In this document: positions 19,002 to 27,876 of the stretch, piece after piece
How the letters are laid out: the number at the start of each line of letters is the position of its first letter
Position numbering within the stretch: the stretch's first letter is position 1
DNA from: Rhodopirellula bahusiensis
GTDB lineage: Bacteria; Planctomycetota; Planctomycetia; Pirellulales; Pirellulaceae
DNA: 64,000 bases
Assembly (NCBI RefSeq): GCF_002727185.1
Contig: NZ_NIZW01000017.1
Span: 62,001 to 126,000, forward strand
Direction: 5' to 3'
Notes under the pieces: generated by a model
The model's input: only the letters and a program-made list of their open reading frames with translations
Told to the model about the DNA's origin: nothing
Databases searched by the model: none
Position numbers and translations under genes: made by a program

Positions 19002-19460
19002 ATGAATCGCTTTTTTGCCTCGACCATCCTGACACTCGTGTTCGCCACGATCGCCTCGGCTCACTGCCAGGTCCCTTGCGGCATTTATGGCGACCAACGT
19101 CGCTTTGAAGAAATGCTGGAAGACGAGCACACCATCTCGAAAGCTCAAACCGAAATCAACTCATTGGCCGGCAAAGCCGATGCCCAATCGGTCAACCAAG
19201 CTGTCCGCTGGGTCACCACCAAAGAAGATCACGCCACTCGCATTCAAAACACCATCGCCGCCTACTTCATGGCTCAGCGGATCAAGACCGACGATCCCGC
19301 CTATGGCAAGAAGCTGATGGCCGCTCACAAGGTCATAGTCAACGCGATGAAGGCGAAGCAGTCCGCAGATCCCGCGACCGCGAAAGCTCTGGAAGAATCA
19401 ATCTTTGCTTTCTACGAAGCATACGAAGGCAAGAAACCTGACTTCGATCACGAGCATTGA
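19002..19460 (+). CDS. sodN: Nickel superoxide dismutase with Sec signal peptide
   Basis: Dismutates superoxide using nickel. 152 residues. The nickel hook HCQVPCGIYG starts at residue 21 and matches the family's HCxxPCGxY. In NiSOD the free N-terminal His, Cys2 and Cys6 bind nickel, so processing must expose that histidine. Here residues 1-20 (MNRFFASTILTLVFATIASA) form a signal peptide with an ASA site exactly before the histidine. The remaining ~130 residues are the helical bundle expected. This predicts an exported enzyme matured by signal peptidase. No SodX-type protease gene is next to it. Confidence 0.9.
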   Translation: MNRFFASTILTLVFATIASAHCQVPCGIYGDQRRFEEMLEDEHTISKAQTEINSLAGKADAQSVNQAVRWVTTKEDHATRIQNTIAAYFMAQRIKTDDPAYGKKLMAAHKVIVNAMKAKQSADPATAKALEESIFAFYEAYEGKKPDFDHEH

Positions 19461-19464
19461 TCAC

Positions 19465-19495
19465 TTGGGCTGACCACGAAATTCGATCAGCCCAA
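19465..19495 (+). terminator. Hairpin after sodN
   Basis: TTGGGCTGA (19465-19473) and TCAGCCCAA (19487-19495) form a perfect 9-bp stem with a 13-base loop, six bases after the sodN stop and before the convergent next gene. There is no T-tract, so it could be a terminator or an mRNA-end stabiliser. Confidence 0.5.
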
Positions 19496-19515
19496 CACAC
19501 CACCGAGATTCAACA

Positions 19516-20445
19516 TCAGGCCGCCTTCTGGGCGGCCTGACTCGTTTGAAGCAGACCGCTGAGGATCTTCTTTCCCTTCATGACGGTCTTGGCTTTTCGG
19601 ATCAATGTTGGAATCGCCAAGATCACCATTGGACTGCGAATCACTTCCTTCGCCACGCGACTGACGCCGCGCCCAAACGAGACGTTTTGAGTCAACGTAT
19701 TCAGCGCCGGTTCACCAGCACCTGCAAAGTTGTCGAGCATCCATTTGACGCCCGACGGCATCGCGAATCGCGTCTTCTGCAACAACCATAGAATCTCTGA
19801 CTCACGAGCAGCGATCTTTGTCGCCGCAGGTTGCTGCCTCGGCATTAACACCCAATTGACGTTCACGTTCAGCTCGCCAACTGAGTGCACATGGTGAAAC
19901 CAATAGCGTGGCAAGAACACCATGTCGCCCTCATTCAAATCGAATTCGTAGACACGCTTTCCCTTCAGTGAATTGTCTTCAAACAAACAAGTCTTCGAGA
20001 ATGGCATGTTGGGCAGTGGAGTTTCCGGCGCAACGATCGTCCACCGCTTCTTGCCTTTGAGCTGCAAGTTGAAAACGTGCAACGAGTGTCCGTCATAGTG
20101 CCACGGCGTGGTGTGACCGCCCGAGTTGAACCAGACCCGAACGCAGTTGTCTCGCAGAAACGCGGTGTCCGGATTCATCGATTCCGTCACGACCGGCGGC
20201 GTCGTGCAAACGTCATCGATCATCTCTTGTCGCACGTCGTACCAAAGCAATCGCTCGGTCACCGTGGTATCGACCGCGATCTTGTCACACAGGGCCCGAC
20301 AAACTTCCTCCGCGCCGCCGTCCGCCTGAGTCACGCCGCGAAAAATGACAGGCTGTTCGGTCGCGTAGTAATCGCGAAAGAAAGTCTCGGCATCGTTGGC
20401 GTCCAGCGATGGGATCTCGCGAGAGGCCGGAGTGGACGTGGTCAT
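19516..20445 (-). CDS. JmjC/cupin-like Fe(II)/2-oxoglutarate oxygenase
   Basis: A 309-residue cupin-like protein of the JmjC type. Iron ligands are readable as H116 and D118 in TTPWHYDGHSLHVFNLQ and a distal histidine in PRYWFHHVHSVG (about 184-187), with lysines at 130-133 placed for 2-oxoglutarate. Bacterial relatives hydroxylate proteins, tRNA or small molecules; the substrate here is unknown. The C-terminal 80 residues are helical and basic. ATG at 20445 chosen; an in-frame TTG at 20466 would overlap the upstream amidohydrolase stop. It lies 17 bp downstream of that gene, suggesting one transcript. Confidence 0.8.
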   Translation of the reverse strand: MTTSTPASREIPSLDANDAETFFRDYYATEQPVIFRGVTQADGGAEEVCRALCDKIAVDTTVTERLLWYDVRQEMIDDVCTTPPVVTESMNPDTAFLRDNCVRVWFNSGGHTTPWHYDGHSLHVFNLQLKGKKRWTIVAPETPLPNMPFSKTCLFEDNSLKGKRVYEFDLNEGDMVFLPRYWFHHVHSVGELNVNVNWVLMPRQQPAATKIAARESEILWLLQKTRFAMPSGVKWMLDNFAGAGEPALNTLTQNVSFGRGVSRVAKEVIRSPMVILAIPTLIRKAKTVMKGKKILSGLLQTSQAAQKAA

Positions 20446-20462
20446 GGTGCTATCTTGTGGGG

Positions 20463-21791
20463 TCAATCCAAGGAATGCTGTTTCGCAAACGCTTCGACAC
20501 GTTCTCGAACGCCGGGGATCAGTTTGACGGCATTCTCATAATACAATTTGCGGAGCACCTTGGGAGGAAGGTTCACGCCGTCGATTTGCCAGAGCCCCTG
20601 CGGAGGAGGCTCTTTTTCGCTGTAGGGAAACGCTTCGTCGTCAGTCTCGAAGAATCGCCAATAATAACGCAAACGCTGTTCCGGCCACGGTCCGTCGGTC
20701 CCAAACAGCAAGCGATCCTGGTACCGAATCAAAAATTCGCGAGCCGCACGGGGCTGTCGTCCAAGCTCATTGATTCGCGAAGCCGGTTCGACCCAAAGAT
20801 TTGGATATCGATCCATCCACGCGCTCACCAGCGAAAGGTCCTCAGGACTATTGGCGATGTGAGCCCCGATGAATTGTGTCTTGGGATGCTTCGCGATCAT
20901 GCGATTTCGAGCCGCGAAAAGCTCTTCCCGCGATGGGTGCTCCTTGCCATGGAAACTCCAATCCGGGTGCCGAGACAGCTCTTCCCAGCGTTCGTTTCGC
21001 TCGTTGACCGGATCGAAGAAGGCAGCCGGGTCAGCGGTATGGATGATGATCGGTATCTCCAGTTCACCGCACGCCGCCCAAATCGGATCCCATCGAGAGT
21101 CATCAATCTCAATCAACGACCCATCCCGGTTTCGATACCCCAAGCCAAAACGCTTGAACAACTTCAATCCGGAGGCCCCGAGTTCGACCGCTTCCCGTAG
21201 TTGTTCAGCCGTTCGCTCCGCAAAACCGGGGCGTTGGCATGCCCACGTCGATGGGTCATCGGTGGAGCCATCGCCTCGCCAATCGACGTTGGCATACAGC
21301 ACGAATCGATCGCGATGCTCTTTCCAGAGGTAGTCTTTTTGTTCCTGGAACTGAGCTCCCAACTTCCCATCGAGCGACACACAAACGGCGATACGGTTTC
21401 GATCCATCGTCGCAACAAAGTCCTCGAGTGCCTCTCGATTCATTCGCAGCCGATAGAAAAAATGCGAATGAACGTCGACAACCGGAAACTTCGCATGATC
21501 AAGATTGGTGACCGACAACTTCAGCTGAGACTTCGGGTTGTATTGATGCACCGACAACTCGCGGCCGTGACGGCCATCCATCACGAACTCGCCAGATTCT
21601 TCGGTACCAATTTCTTCCGTATCGTTGACCGCAGCCGCTTCACCCGTGCTGCTCTCAGTGCGAACGAGGTTCTCGCTGGAGCCCCGTTCACTTGAGACTC
21701 GTTCACTCGACGCTTGAGCCAAAGCTCGGTCAGACACCAGCAGCAGACTGGTAGATCCAACCAGAAGAAACAAAACGCGTCGAAAAGTCAT
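20463..21791 (-). CDS. Secreted amidohydrolase (amidohydrolase_2 family)
   Basis: A 442-residue metal-dependent hydrolase of the TIM-barrel amidohydrolase type. The ATG at 21791 gives a signal peptide MTFRRVLFLLVGSTSLLLV ending in RALA. A Ser/Glu-rich stretch follows with a local repeat (ASSERVSSERGSSEN). The barrel begins at VVDVHSHFFYRL with the first-strand HxH metal site, continues through IIHTADPAAFF and ends with LLFGTDGPWPE, carrying the late aspartate. Relatives decarboxylate or hydrolyse small aromatic and lactone-like substrates. Middle gene of a three-gene minus-strand run. Confidence 0.82.
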   Translation of the reverse strand: MTFRRVLFLLVGSTSLLLVSDRALAQASSERVSSERGSSENLVRTESSTGEAAAVNDTEEIGTEESGEFVMDGRHGRELSVHQYNPKSQLKLSVTNLDHAKFPVVDVHSHFFYRLRMNREALEDFVATMDRNRIAVCVSLDGKLGAQFQEQKDYLWKEHRDRFVLYANVDWRGDGSTDDPSTWACQRPGFAERTAEQLREAVELGASGLKLFKRFGLGYRNRDGSLIEIDDSRWDPIWAACGELEIPIIIHTADPAAFFDPVNERNERWEELSRHPDWSFHGKEHPSREELFAARNRMIAKHPKTQFIGAHIANSPEDLSLVSAWMDRYPNLWVEPASRINELGRQPRAAREFLIRYQDRLLFGTDGPWPEQRLRYYWRFFETDDEAFPYSEKEPPPQGLWQIDGVNLPPKVLRKLYYENAVKLIPGVRERVEAFAKQHSLD

Positions 21792-21922
21792 AGATTCGCA
21801 AACAGTGGGATAGGTTTTCTCTCGCGAATTGTAGCGTTTGACCATCCGCGTTCTGTTGAAGATTCGATGAGGAAAGCTGGCCCGATTCGCCGAGGCCTCA
21901 CCCCATCCATCGAAAGCCAATG

Positions 21923-22957
21923 TCAATCGAGTCTTACCTGAGCGAGATAAATCGCCGTCGTGAATTCGGTCTCCGCGCCTTCTTCAAGTGATTCGTGCTG
22001 AGAGTAGTAACTCACCCATAGGTGATCCTCATAGAACACCATTCCGGCGTAGCTCGTGTCCCCACCGGACGGCAGAGCTAGGAACTCATCCAACGCACCG
22101 GTTTTGGGATCAATCCAACACAGGGAGGTCCGAACCTTTCCGTCGTAAAGACGAACCGCAGCCACAAATCTGCCGTCAGGCAAACGCGCCATCTCTGGGC
22201 CACCGATCCGCGCGCCCATGTCCTTCCAAGTCCAATCGGTATAGGGAGGCTTGGACTCACCCCACATCCCGGTCTTGCTGCCGGCATCCCTACGGAGCAG
22301 GCAGTAGGCAGTGTCATCTTCCAAAAACAAAATCGACGACTCATTCGGGTAACCATCGATCATCAGGTTGTCGACCAAGACATCGTACTGTCGACCGTCC
22401 TTGCTCTCGTACAAACGCACGCGGCGATCTGTCGGATCACCGGTGTGATAGCCAACGCTGTAAGCCATCCCATCGTTTGACCAGGACGTCCGCCAGAGCC
22501 AATCGCTACGTTTCCCCGCCTCAACCGGCTCGCTCCAGGTGAAACCGTCATCTGAAAACCAATTGAATGATTGATGACTTCCCTCACTCGGGTCGTGCAG
22601 CGCACCGGCACCACTCAACATCAATTGACCATCGGGAGTCACAGAAAGCTTGGCATCACGCAGGTCAGAATCATCGCTCTCAATCAACGCCGCAGACTCC
22701 CACTTCAGACCATCGTCACTGCGAAGGACTCTCAGTGAGCCATCATCCGACACATGCCGAGTGCCTTCGCGAAAGACACAGAACCAGTGGCCTTTGAACC
22801 GAGCCAGGTCAGTGAACGCATTGTGATGTGCTTGATCCCAGATACGGTCGATCCGCACCAACTCAGCGGCATGAGACAACACCGGCAACTGCATCGTTGC
22901 AGTGATGACCAACAAAAGAAAACCATTGACAACTGAGAATCGTTTCTTTGCCTGCAT
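21923..22957 (-). CDS. Secreted sialidase-fold (beta-propeller) protein
   Basis: A 344-residue secreted protein. N-terminal MQAKKRFSVVNGFLLLVITA followed by LSHA is a signal peptide. The body repeats Asp-box-like turns (SDDGLKW, SDDGFTW, ESKDGRQY) of the six-bladed sialidase/neuraminidase fold. Relatives in planctomycetes are annotated exo-alpha-sialidase or glycosyl hydrolase, but catalytic identity needs a structural match. First gene of a run with an amidohydrolase (131 bp downstream) and a JmjC-like protein. Confidence 0.72.
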   Translation of the reverse strand: MQAKKRFSVVNGFLLLVITATMQLPVLSHAAELVRIDRIWDQAHHNAFTDLARFKGHWFCVFREGTRHVSDDGSLRVLRSDDGLKWESAALIESDDSDLRDAKLSVTPDGQLMLSGAGALHDPSEGSHQSFNWFSDDGFTWSEPVEAGKRSDWLWRTSWSNDGMAYSVGYHTGDPTDRRVRLYESKDGRQYDVLVDNLMIDGYPNESSILFLEDDTAYCLLRRDAGSKTGMWGESKPPYTDWTWKDMGARIGGPEMARLPDGRFVAAVRLYDGKVRTSLCWIDPKTGALDEFLALPSGGDTSYAGMVFYEDHLWVSYYSQHESLEEGAETEFTTAIYLAQVRLD

Positions 22958-23069
22958 GCGTTCACCTCAGGGAATCCGACCATCGCCGAAAACTGGGCCC
23001 GATCAATTCGCACCCGCTCGACCAACGGAGAATAATCCCTCGCTGGTTCGCACCCAAGTGAACGCGCAC

Positions 23070-23104
23070 AAAAAAAGGCAGCCCTTGAATGGACTGCCTT
23101 TTTC
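23070..23104 (-). terminator. Intrinsic terminator of the rpsM-rplQ operon
   Basis: On the minus strand, AAAGGCAG and CTGCCTTT pair around a 12-base loop, followed by a run of T. It lies 17 bp after the rplQ stop. The symmetric A and T tracts could allow function in both directions. Confidence 0.8.
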
Positions 23105-23120
23105 ATGACTTGTTCGCCGA

Positions 23121-23753
23121 TCAGCTAGCTGATGCGGTTTCTTCTTCGGTGCTGGCTTCCGCTTCAGGAGCCGAATCGCTTTCAGGTGCGTCTTGCTCGA
23201 ATGCTGGACGTTGAGCCGAACGAGTGACTCGATCGTTCTTGCCAACCAACTCGAGAATTGCACGAGTACCGCCGTCGCCCAAACGTGGCGTGGCCAAACG
23301 CATGATGCGGGTGTATCCACCCGGACGATCAACGAAACGTTCCGCAATGGTATCGAACAGGATTGCGACTGCTTCGCGATCACCGATCAATTGCAACACG
23401 CGACGTTGTGCATTCACATAAGGAGCACGAGCGTCGGCCCATTGGGTCCACTGCTCGCTCTTACGCCATTTTTTGTATTCGTCCGAACCACGTTCAGCCG
23501 AAGTTTCAAACTTCTTGGCTTCTTCGAGAGCTGGCAGGGCACGCTTTGCGAGCGTGATGCACTTCTCGACCAATGGACGAACTTCCTTGGCCTTTTCCAA
23601 AGTCGTGATAATACGACCTGGGACCTTAGGAGCATTTTCATCCAAGCTGGCGTCACGTTCGGTCAAGAACAGGGCGCTGGACAGGTTCCGCATCAATGCT
23701 TTGCGGTGAGCTGGAGAGCGGCCGAGAACGCGGCCTTTGCGGCGGTGACGCAT
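23121..23753 (-). CDS. rplQ: 50S ribosomal protein L17, extended
   Basis: Large-subunit ribosomal protein, 210 residues against about 120-130 in most bacteria. The N-terminal MRHRRKGRVLGRSPAHRKAL and the core RPGGYTRIMRLATPRLGDG are classic L17. Two insertions account for part of the extra length: residues about 33-46 and about 71-114, the second rich in Lys, Glu and Trp and probably helical. The last 30 residues are an acidic Ser/Glu/Ala tail. Last gene of the operon, with a terminator after it. Confidence 0.96.
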   Translation of the reverse strand: MRHRRKGRVLGRSPAHRKALMRNLSSALFLTERDASLDENAPKVPGRIITTLEKAKEVRPLVEKCITLAKRALPALEEAKKFETSAERGSDEYKKWRKSEQWTQWADARAPYVNAQRRVLQLIGDREAVAILFDTIAERFVDRPGGYTRIMRLATPRLGDGGTRAILELVGKNDRVTRSAQRPAFEQDAPESDSAPEAEASTEEETASAS

Positions 23754-23838
23754 GACGCGAATCCGTCAAATTGAATGGGAGTGAAATGAAAGTGAATCGA
23801 AGTCGTTGGCGTGCATCGCATTCGCGATGTGTCACTGA

Positions 23839-24834
23839 CTAGAACAGAGGTTGGTTCGGCACTCGCATGCCGAGGTGCAATCCGTACTGCGATAGTTTTT
23901 CACGAACTTCGTTGAGAGTTGTGTCGCCAAAGTTGCGAACTTCCAACAATGAATCTTCGGTTCGTTGCACGAGGTCACGAACCGTCATGATGTTTTCGCT
24001 TTCCAAGCAGTTGTTCGCTCGAACCGACAACCGCAAATCAGCGAGAGTCATGTTCAGCTTGGCTTCGAGCTGAGCTTCGGGCGAACCGGCTCCACCGCGT
24101 GCGGCGGAGAAGATGCTTGGTCCCAATTCGCGATATTGCACGAACGGGTTGAGGTGTTTGCGAAGGATCTTGGCCGCTTCGGTCAACGCCATTTCTGGGT
24201 TGATCGTTCCGTCGGTCCAGATTTCGAGGTTCAAGCGGTCGTAGTTGGTCTTCTGACCGACACGAGTCGCTTCGACTTCGTAACGAACACGAACGATTGG
24301 GCTGAAGACCGCGTCGATCGGAATGATTCCGATTTCGTGGTCCACGCTGCTGTGTTCGGTGCTTGGAACGTATCCACGACCGGTTTCGACAACCATTTCC
24401 ATCATGAATGGAACGTCGTCGGTCAGCGTGCAGATGACGTGATCTTTGTTGATGATCTCAACGTCCGCATCGGTTTGCACATCAGCACCGGTGACAACAC
24501 CGGCGGTGTTGCGTTCGACGGTGATCACGCGAGTCGAGTCGGTGTTGCTGTTCACGATCAACGACTTGACGTTCAACACGATGTCGGTGACATCTTCGAG
24601 AACACCTGGAATCGTCGTGAACTCGTGCTGAGCACCACGGATTTTGATCTGGGTAACGGCACTACCGACCAAGCTGCTCAACAACACGCGACGCATGCTG
24701 TTACCGATGCTGGCACCAAAACCACGCTCGAAAGGCTCGGCAGAAAATTTGCCGTAGGTTTGGGTCAGCGAGTCACGATCGACTTCAAGCGAACTGGGCA
24801 GTTCCATGCCGCGCCAGCGGATGTGCATGGTCAT
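23839..24834 (-). CDS. rpoA: RNA polymerase alpha subunit
   Basis: 331-residue alpha subunit. The N-terminal assembly domain is marked by [23 protein letters not shown] and the C-terminal domain, which contacts UP elements and activators, by [23 protein letters not shown] and [14 protein letters not shown]. Length is normal. It follows rpsK directly (60 bp), with rpsD absent from the interval, and precedes rplQ by 85 bp. The upstream spacer shows no separate promoter I can identify. Confidence 0.98.
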   Translation of the reverse strand: MTMHIRWRGMELPSSLEVDRDSLTQTYGKFSAEPFERGFGASIGNSMRRVLLSSLVGSAVTQIKIRGAQHEFTTIPGVLEDVTDIVLNVKSLIVNSNTDSTRVITVERNTAGVVTGADVQTDADVEIINKDHVICTLTDDVPFMMEMVVETGRGYVPSTEHSSVDHEIGIIPIDAVFSPIVRVRYEVEATRVGQKTNYDRLNLEIWTDGTINPEMALTEAAKILRKHLNPFVQYRELGPSIFSAARGGAGSPEAQLEAKLNMTLADLRLSVRANNCLESENIMTVRDLVQRTEDSLLEVRNFGDTTLNEVREKLSQYGLHLGMRVPNQPLF

Positions 24835-24894
24835 GTTGGGCCTTTGATGGATGCGGGTTGGGGTTGATCAGAAACGAAGCGGCGTCAGCGGGAA

Positions 24895-25278
24895 TTAGAC
24901 GCGGCGTTTCTTGCGAGGACGGCAACCGTTGTGCGGGATGGGGGTCACTTCCTCGATCAATTTCACGTTCAAGCCAGCGGCTTGCAGTGCAGTGATGGCA
25001 CTTTCACGACCGGACCCAGGTCCTTTGACGCGAACTTCGACGTCACGCATGCCGAACTTGGTTGCCTTTTCAGCAGCTTGCTGTGCAGCACACTGACCGG
25101 CAAAGGGAGTGCTTTTGCGACTGCCCTTGAACCCACTGGTTCCGGCACTGGCCCAGCACAACGTGTCACCTTTGGCGTCCGTGATGGTCACCGTGGTGTT
25201 GTTGAAAGTCGCGTGAACGTGAGCAACACCGTTGCTTACATTTCTGCGGATGCGTTTTTTCTTGTTGGTCTTTGCCAC
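24895..25278 (-). CDS. rpsK: 30S ribosomal protein S11
   Basis: 127-residue small-subunit protein. [22 protein letters not shown], seen at residues 18-39, and the end [15 protein letters not shown] are typical of S11. [18 protein letters not shown] and [10 protein letters not shown] form the RNA-contacting core. Second gene of the rpsM operon, 67 bp after rpsM. Confidence 0.98.
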   Translation of the reverse strand: MAKTNKKKRIRRNVSNGVAHVHATFNNTTVTITDAKGDTLCWASAGTSGFKGSRKSTPFAGQCAAQQAAEKATKFGMRDVEVRVKGPGSGRESAITALQAAGLNVKLIEEVTPIPHNGCRPRKKRRV

Positions 25279-25345
25279 CGAAACTTCTCAAACAGATCAA
25301 TGAATGGGGGGAAGGAAGGAAAATGGAATCAAGCCAAACCTGCGA

Positions 25346-25729
25346 CTATCGCAGATCCTTGACGCCCTTCTTACCAGCGACCGTCTTACGAGGCCCTTTG
25401 CGGGTCCGTGCATTGGTCTTGGTGCGTTGCCCACGTACAGGCAAGCTGACACGGTGACGGATGCCGCGGTAAGATTTGATCTCACGCATGCGGCTGATGT
25501 TTTGAGTCACTTGACGACGCAGCGGACCCTCGACGAGATAATCTCGTTCGAGAAGGGCTGCGATGCGACCTACATCTTCGTCGCTGATGTCGCTGGCGGG
25601 TGAAGCTGGGTCAATGCCCAATTTTTCACACACCTCACGAGCCCGGTACAGCCCAAGGCCATACAGGTACGTCAGCGAGTATTGAATCTGTTTGTCGTTG
25701 GGGATGTCGACGCCCATCAGACGGGGCAT
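25346..25729 (-). CDS. rpsM: 30S ribosomal protein S13
   Basis: 127-residue small-subunit protein of the head domain that contacts P-site tRNA. MPRLMGVDIPNDKQ at the start, YGLGLYRAREVCEKLG and the C-terminal RTKTNARTRKGPRKTV are diagnostic. Start ATG has GGAG seven bases upstream. First gene of the operon, 113 bp downstream of a clear sigma-70-type -10 box. No rpmJ is found immediately upstream. Confidence 0.98.
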   Translation of the reverse strand: MPRLMGVDIPNDKQIQYSLTYLYGLGLYRAREVCEKLGIDPASPASDISDEDVGRIAALLERDYLVEGPLRRQVTQNISRMREIKSYRGIRHRVSLPVRGQRTKTNARTRKGPRKTVAGKKGVKDLR

Positions 25730-26191
25730 GGCGATACTCCGAGAGCAGCTGCGAAGGATGTTAGATTATCTGTGCGTTATCGCGCTTCAGAAGCGCTGGA
25801 TGGCGATGGAACGCGAGAGCGTCTTCGCCAGCGGATCGCGGACTATAGCAGTCGGCCCCCTTTTTGCTCAAGTGGAAGCGACAAAAGCAATCCGGAATTT
25901 TTTTCGGGGAAGTCTTCATCTTTTAACATCCCCGCATCAACGTTTGGTCGAAACCTCCAGTAGAGCCCGCAATCAACGTTGAATAGCAAGCATCGGCGGG
26001 AGTTGAACTCGTTCTGAAATCTCATCTGAGTTTTCTTGGGAACCAGCCGCTTTCATCACCGAAAGCACGTCCGTTTGGCTCGCTGGACACTTCGAAAGTC
26101 CGGTTCAGCGACCCAATGGTGCTCTGATGGGCCTCAAGAAATTCGCCGTGCGATTGCACAGAATCTGTGTTGAACGGTTCCCCGATCGCGA
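25730..26191. other. Intergenic region upstream of rpsM
   Basis: A 462-bp gap between the folA stop and rpsM. Besides the rpsM promoter and its leader hairpin it holds no gene that I can support. A 72-codon frame at 26022-26240 overlaps the folA end and begins at TTG; I do not regard it as real. Confidence 0.5.
25842..25871 (-). promoter_or_regulatory. Promoter for rpsM-rpsK-rpoA-rplQ
   Basis: On the minus strand TTGAGC (25871-25866) and TATAGT (25847-25842) are separated by 18 bases, and the -10 is preceded by TGC, an extended -10. This is the best promoter in the window. The expected leader of about 105 bases contains the hairpin AGCGCTTC-GAAGCGC (around 25785-25800). Confidence 0.7.
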
Positions 26192-26869
26192 TCACTTGGG
26201 CCGATTCGGACTCGGGATTCGGCGACGCATTCGCAACCAATCGGTCGGGTAGTCGTCTTTGGCGGTGACGGGCAGCGACGTCTGTGACACGAGCTCAAAC
26301 TCATCCAGCGGTAAATCCACGCGGGTATCACCGGACACATTGGCCCAAACGCGAGTCCACCAGAGTTCGGTGCATAGCGGGAACCACTGTTGGTAGATCT
26401 GGCCTCCGCCGACGACAAAGATCCGTCGCTCGGCAGCCAATGCAATCGCTTCGCACTTCCCGGATGCGGTCTGGGTCCCCGGAAACTGCCAATGTCCCTG
26501 GCGCGTCAGCACGATCGTCTGACGCCCCGGCAAAACGCGGCCGATCGACTCGAACGTCTTGCGGCCCATGATCAGCGCGCCACCCATCGTGGCCTGTTTG
26601 AATCGCCTCAGATCCGAAGAAAGCCGCCACGGCATGTCCTGCTCATTGCCGATCACACCCTCTGGCGTCGCTGCAACCACGGCCGTGATGCTGCATCCGA
26701 CACCATGATCGGCGGGCAGCAGGTCCCGACTACGAAGCGAACGCGCGATGTCACTCGGCGAGTCTCCAGGCGGGTTCGTTTCACCAACCTGGCTCGCTGA
26801 ATCGGGGCCCAGCGGCTGATCGGATGAATCAGGCAAGCTGGAATCGGGGCGGGAGCTGACTTCACTCAT
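26192..26869 (-). CDS. folA: Dihydrofolate reductase
   Basis: Reduces dihydrofolate to tetrahydrofolate with NADPH. 225 residues from the ATG at 26869, seven bases after the thyA stop. The first ~60 residues are a Ser/Pro/Asp-rich extension without family similarity. The enzyme begins at CSITAVVAATPEGVIGNEQDMPWRL (residues about 60-84, W and D/E of the active site), then MGRKTFESIGRVLPGR and FVVGGGQIYQQW. Placement after thyA makes sense, because thymidylate synthase produces the dihydrofolate this enzyme recycles. Confidence 0.93.
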   Translation of the reverse strand: MSEVSSRPDSSLPDSSDQPLGPDSASQVGETNPPGDSPSDIARSLRSRDLLPADHGVGCSITAVVAATPEGVIGNEQDMPWRLSSDLRRFKQATMGGALIMGRKTFESIGRVLPGRQTIVLTRQGHWQFPGTQTASGKCEAIALAAERRIFVVGGGQIYQQWFPLCTELWWTRVWANVSGDTRVDLPLDEFELVSQTSLPVTAKDDYPTDWLRMRRRIPSPNRPK

Positions 26870-26876
26870 ACCGCTT

Positions 26877-27671
26877 CTAAACTGCCACCGGAGCCTTGAT
26901 GTGGGGATGGGGATCGTAATTCGATAGTTCGAAATCATCGAACTGGAAATCGGTGATCGTGGTCACCTCGCGTTTGATTTGAAATTCCGGCAGCGATCGA
27001 GGTGTTCGGCTGAGCTGCTCACGAGCTTGGTCGAAATGATTGCTGTAAAGGTGAACGTCGCCCAAGGTGTGAACAAACTCGCCCGGTTTCAATCCAGTGA
27101 CGTGAGCCATCATCGACGTCAGCATCGCGTAACTGGCAATGTTGAACGGCACACCCAGGAACAAATCCGCGCTGCGTTGATACAGCTGACACGACAATCG
27201 GCCACCCGACACGTAGAACTGGAACAGCAAGTGGCACGGAGGCAAAGCCATCTTCGGCACATCGGCAACGTTCCAAGCGGAAACGACCAGACGACGCGAC
27301 CTCGGGTTGGTACGAATCTCGTTTTCAACCCAAGCGATTTGGTCGATGGTCTCGCCACCCGCACCTTCCCAGCTACGCCATTGCCGGCCGTAAACGGGCC
27401 CCAGGTCACCAGCCTCATCGGCCCATTCGTCCCAGATCGAAACCTTGTTTTCTTTCAGGTAGCCAATGTTGGTTTCGCCTCGAAGGAACCACAGCAATTC
27501 GTGCAAAATCGAGCGAATGTGCAGTTTTTTGGTCGTCAGCAGAGGGAACCCTTCCGCCAAATCAAACCGCATCTGACGGCCAAAGAGGCTCCGAGTTCCG
27601 ACGCCGGTGCGGTCGTCTCGATCAATCCCATCGTGCAGGACTTCGTCTAAGAGTTGCAAATAGCCTTGCAT
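26877..27671 (-). CDS. thyA: Thymidylate synthase
   Basis: Methylates dUMP to dTMP with methylenetetrahydrofolate. 264 residues, the size of the short bacterial form. Readable motifs: [30 protein letters not shown], the active-site cysteine in [30 protein letters not shown], and the C-terminal end HIKAPVAV. It is followed after seven bases by folA, forming a two-gene folate and dTMP unit. Confidence 0.98.
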   Translation of the reverse strand: MQGYLQLLDEVLHDGIDRDDRTGVGTRSLFGRQMRFDLAEGFPLLTTKKLHIRSILHELLWFLRGETNIGYLKENKVSIWDEWADEAGDLGPVYGRQWRSWEGAGGETIDQIAWVENEIRTNPRSRRLVVSAWNVADVPKMALPPCHLLFQFYVSGGRLSCQLYQRSADLFLGVPFNIASYAMLTSMMAHVTGLKPGEFVHTLGDVHLYSNHFDQAREQLSRTPRSLPEFQIKREVTTITDFQFDDFELSNYDPHPHIKAPVAV

Positions 27672-27768
27672 GAGCGTCTCGTGCGATCCGAAAAGTTCGG
27701 CGAATCTCTTTCACCTGTTCACCAAATGGTAACAGCGAACCGCTTCGACGAGGATCCGCCTGAAGAGT

Positions 27769-27876
27769 GTTCTGCGGCAACTTTAAGTTCTGCGGCAACT
27801 TAAAGGCAAAACGACGCCTGCCTGAACAAGAACGCCGGGATCAAGCTTCCGAAACTGGGATCAAGCTGTCTGAACA
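27769..27876. repeat. Two short tandem duplications upstream of thyA
   Basis: GTTCTGCGGCAACTTTAA (27769-27786) is followed directly by a copy differing at one base (27787-27804). Nearby, GGGATCAAGCT occurs at 27837 and 27857 with a 20-bp period and loosely matching flanks. Both lie between a methyltransferase stop and thyA and look like local slippage duplications. Confidence 0.6.

Noticed and set aside
19517..19539. Perfect CAGGCCGCC/GGCGGCCTG hairpin
   Set aside because: It coincides with the last codons of the JmjC-like gene (an Ala-rich end) and may be a by-product of codon use; not called a separate terminator.
26022..26240. 72-codon minus-strand frame after folA
   Set aside because: Begins at TTG inside the folA end, without Shine-Dalgarno or family content.
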